Assembly (NCBI GenBank): GCA_040768925.1
Contig: JAXGLZ010000001.1
Coordinates: forward strand, 434,001 to 498,000
Reading direction: 5' to 3'
Origin: CALNBC01 sp040768925
Lineage (GTDB): Bacteria > Bacillota > Clostridia > Christensenellales > CALWSW01
DNA length: 64,000 nt
Under the pieces are notes generated by a model. It was not told where the DNA came from and ran no database searches. It saw nothing but the letters and a program-made list of their open reading frames with translations. Shown one piece after another: positions 63,161-64,000 of the stretch. The translations under genes and the position numbers were made by a program. How positions within the stretch are numbered: the stretch's first letter is position 1; each line of letters begins with the position of its first letter.

Positions 63161-64000
63161 AAGGGCTGCTCAGTCGTCGGGAGAAGGGAAGCTTTGATTC
63201 CCTTCTCCCGGCATCCTTCCTTGATTAAGTGCCGGAATCTGTGATTCCGGCTAGACGGGGCCGACTCCGACCGCCGCCTGTGGGTGAGGAGCGGTGCCGA
63301 AGGCAGACAAACAGGCCAGTGGCCTGTTTGGAAGCGACGAACGGGCGGACTGCCCCAGTCCGCACCGGGCGAAGGAGGGAGGAGGAGGTCCAGTGAAAAA
63401 AGGAGCGGCGCGAGCGCAGGCGAGCAGCGCGGCAATGCGACCATTGCGAACTGTGGACTTGCACGACTAACTCCCAGACAAAAAGAACCGGGCGGGGACA
63501 AACCAGACACGCCAACAGGCAGATGCCGGATACCAAAAGAAACAACCCAGCAAAACAACAAAGTAGGCAGCTGCCGGATATCAAAAAAGGGCGGCCCCAA
63601 GAGGGGCTGCTCTTTTTTGATGTGCGTCGATTAGCTTTTCTCCCAGGTCTCAGTTCCATTCAAGGGCTGCTCAGTCGTCGGGAGAAGGGGGTCTTTGGCT
63701 CACTTCTCCCGGCATCCTTCCTTGATTAAGTGCCGGAATCTGTGATTCCGGCTAGACGGGGCCGACTCCGACCGCCGCCTGTGGGCGAGGGGCGGTGCCG
63801 AAGGCAGACAAACAGGCCAGTGGCCTGTTTGGAAGCGGCGAACGGGCGGACTGCCCCAGTCCGCACCGGGCGAAGGAGGGAGGAGGAGGTCCAGTGAAAA
63901 AAGGAGCGGCGCGAGCGCAGGCGAGCAGCGCGGCAATGCGACCATTGCGAACTGTGGACTTGCACGGCGAACCTCCCAGACGAAAGAAACGGGCGAGAGC
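63161..64000. repeat. 501-bp tandem duplication reaching the window end
   Basis: Copy 1 starts at 63161 and copy 2 at 63662, both with AAGGGCTGCTCAGTCGTCGG. The visible 339 bp of copy 2 match copy 1 closely, with small differences. Both carry GCCGGAATCTGTGATTCCGG (a module of the dispersed repeats) and CATTGCGAACTGTGGAC. Confidence 0.93.
63519..63621 (+). repeat. 5S-tail/hairpin units 3 and 4
   Basis: CAGGCAGATGCCGGATACCAA near 63519 is a tail without a full hairpin. GTAGGCAGCTGCCGGATATC near 63563 leads into a hairpin (arms 63580-63598 and 63603-63621) with a GGGC/GCTC core and TTTTTT on the 3' side. Confidence 0.8.

Noticed and set aside
62440..64000. Several open frames of 60-150 codons on both strands, some sharing a GIRQLP-like peptide
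   Set aside because: The shared peptide is simply the reverse translation of the 5S tail and hairpin; composition is repeat-derived and no start signals fit.

Overview
This window is a GC-rich piece of chromosome from a low-complexity-envelope, Gram-positive-type bacterium, most likely a member of the Clostridia. The evidence is the ParA/ParB (Soj/Spo0J) pair with parS sites, T-box leaders in front of aminoacyl-tRNA synthetase genes, a class B sortase, SpoIID/LytB and SH3 wall proteins, an HPr with a conserved Ser46 region, AGGAGG ribosome binding sites, several TTG starts, and a Clostridia-like 16S rRNA. The species cannot be named from the sequence alone.

Layout. 1-13.2 kb: end of a PhoR-type sensor kinase, a lipoprotein with a compositional break, a phage-protein-like ORF, a lipobox-bearing class B sortase, an NAD-dependent epimerase, a T-box-controlled metG broken by a frameshift, an inactive M1-peptidase-like membrane protein, a G5/M23 peptidase and a DUF695/RraB-like protein. 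13.4-21.5 kb: gyrB, a five-copy 155-bp tandem array built from the gyrB 3' end, gyrA, a DUF1858 protein, two parS sites, parA and parB. 21.5-35.7 kb: ptsI and ptsH, an M20 dipeptidase, a TraB/GumN lipoprotein, a T-box-controlled short alaS, a membrane-anchored surface protein, ilvE, a YigZ-family protein, tyrS and a PLP aminotransferase. 36.4-40.6 kb: an FGGY sugar kinase and deoC facing a SorC-type regulator, then a MazG-like protein. 41.2-45.5 kb: the rpmH-rnpA-yidD-yidC-jag operon, with ispE divergent from it. 45.9-56.8 kb: a giant SpoIID/SH3 protein, pckA behind a structured leader, a UspA-like protein, a broken zinc-ribbon membrane protein, the ACT/UPF0210 pair and a PTS IIC-like membrane protein. 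56.9-64 kb: an rRNA operon 16S-tRNA-Ile-tRNA-Ala-23S-5S, followed by repeated 5S-tail/hairpin units and a 501-bp tandem duplication that runs off the window.

How it fits together. Two blocks usually found near oriC are here, gyrB-gyrA-parS-parAB and rpmH-rnpA-yidD-yidC-jag. They are about 20 kb apart, with housekeeping genes between them and no dnaA, dnaN or recF. HPr and EI supply phosphate to PTS transport; the IIC-like protein far downstream is not obviously linked to them. The kinase, DeoC aldolase and SorC regulator look like one inducible sugar pathway.

The most unusual aspect is repetition. Gene 3' ends are tandemly duplicated (gyrB, the M1-like gene). A modular intergenic repeat family with 11-bp inverted ends (CAAAACTGACG / CGTCAGTTTTG) recurs after many genes. 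Truncated 5S-like tails fused to long hairpins follow the rRNA operon. No CRISPR array, transposase or intact prophage was seen.
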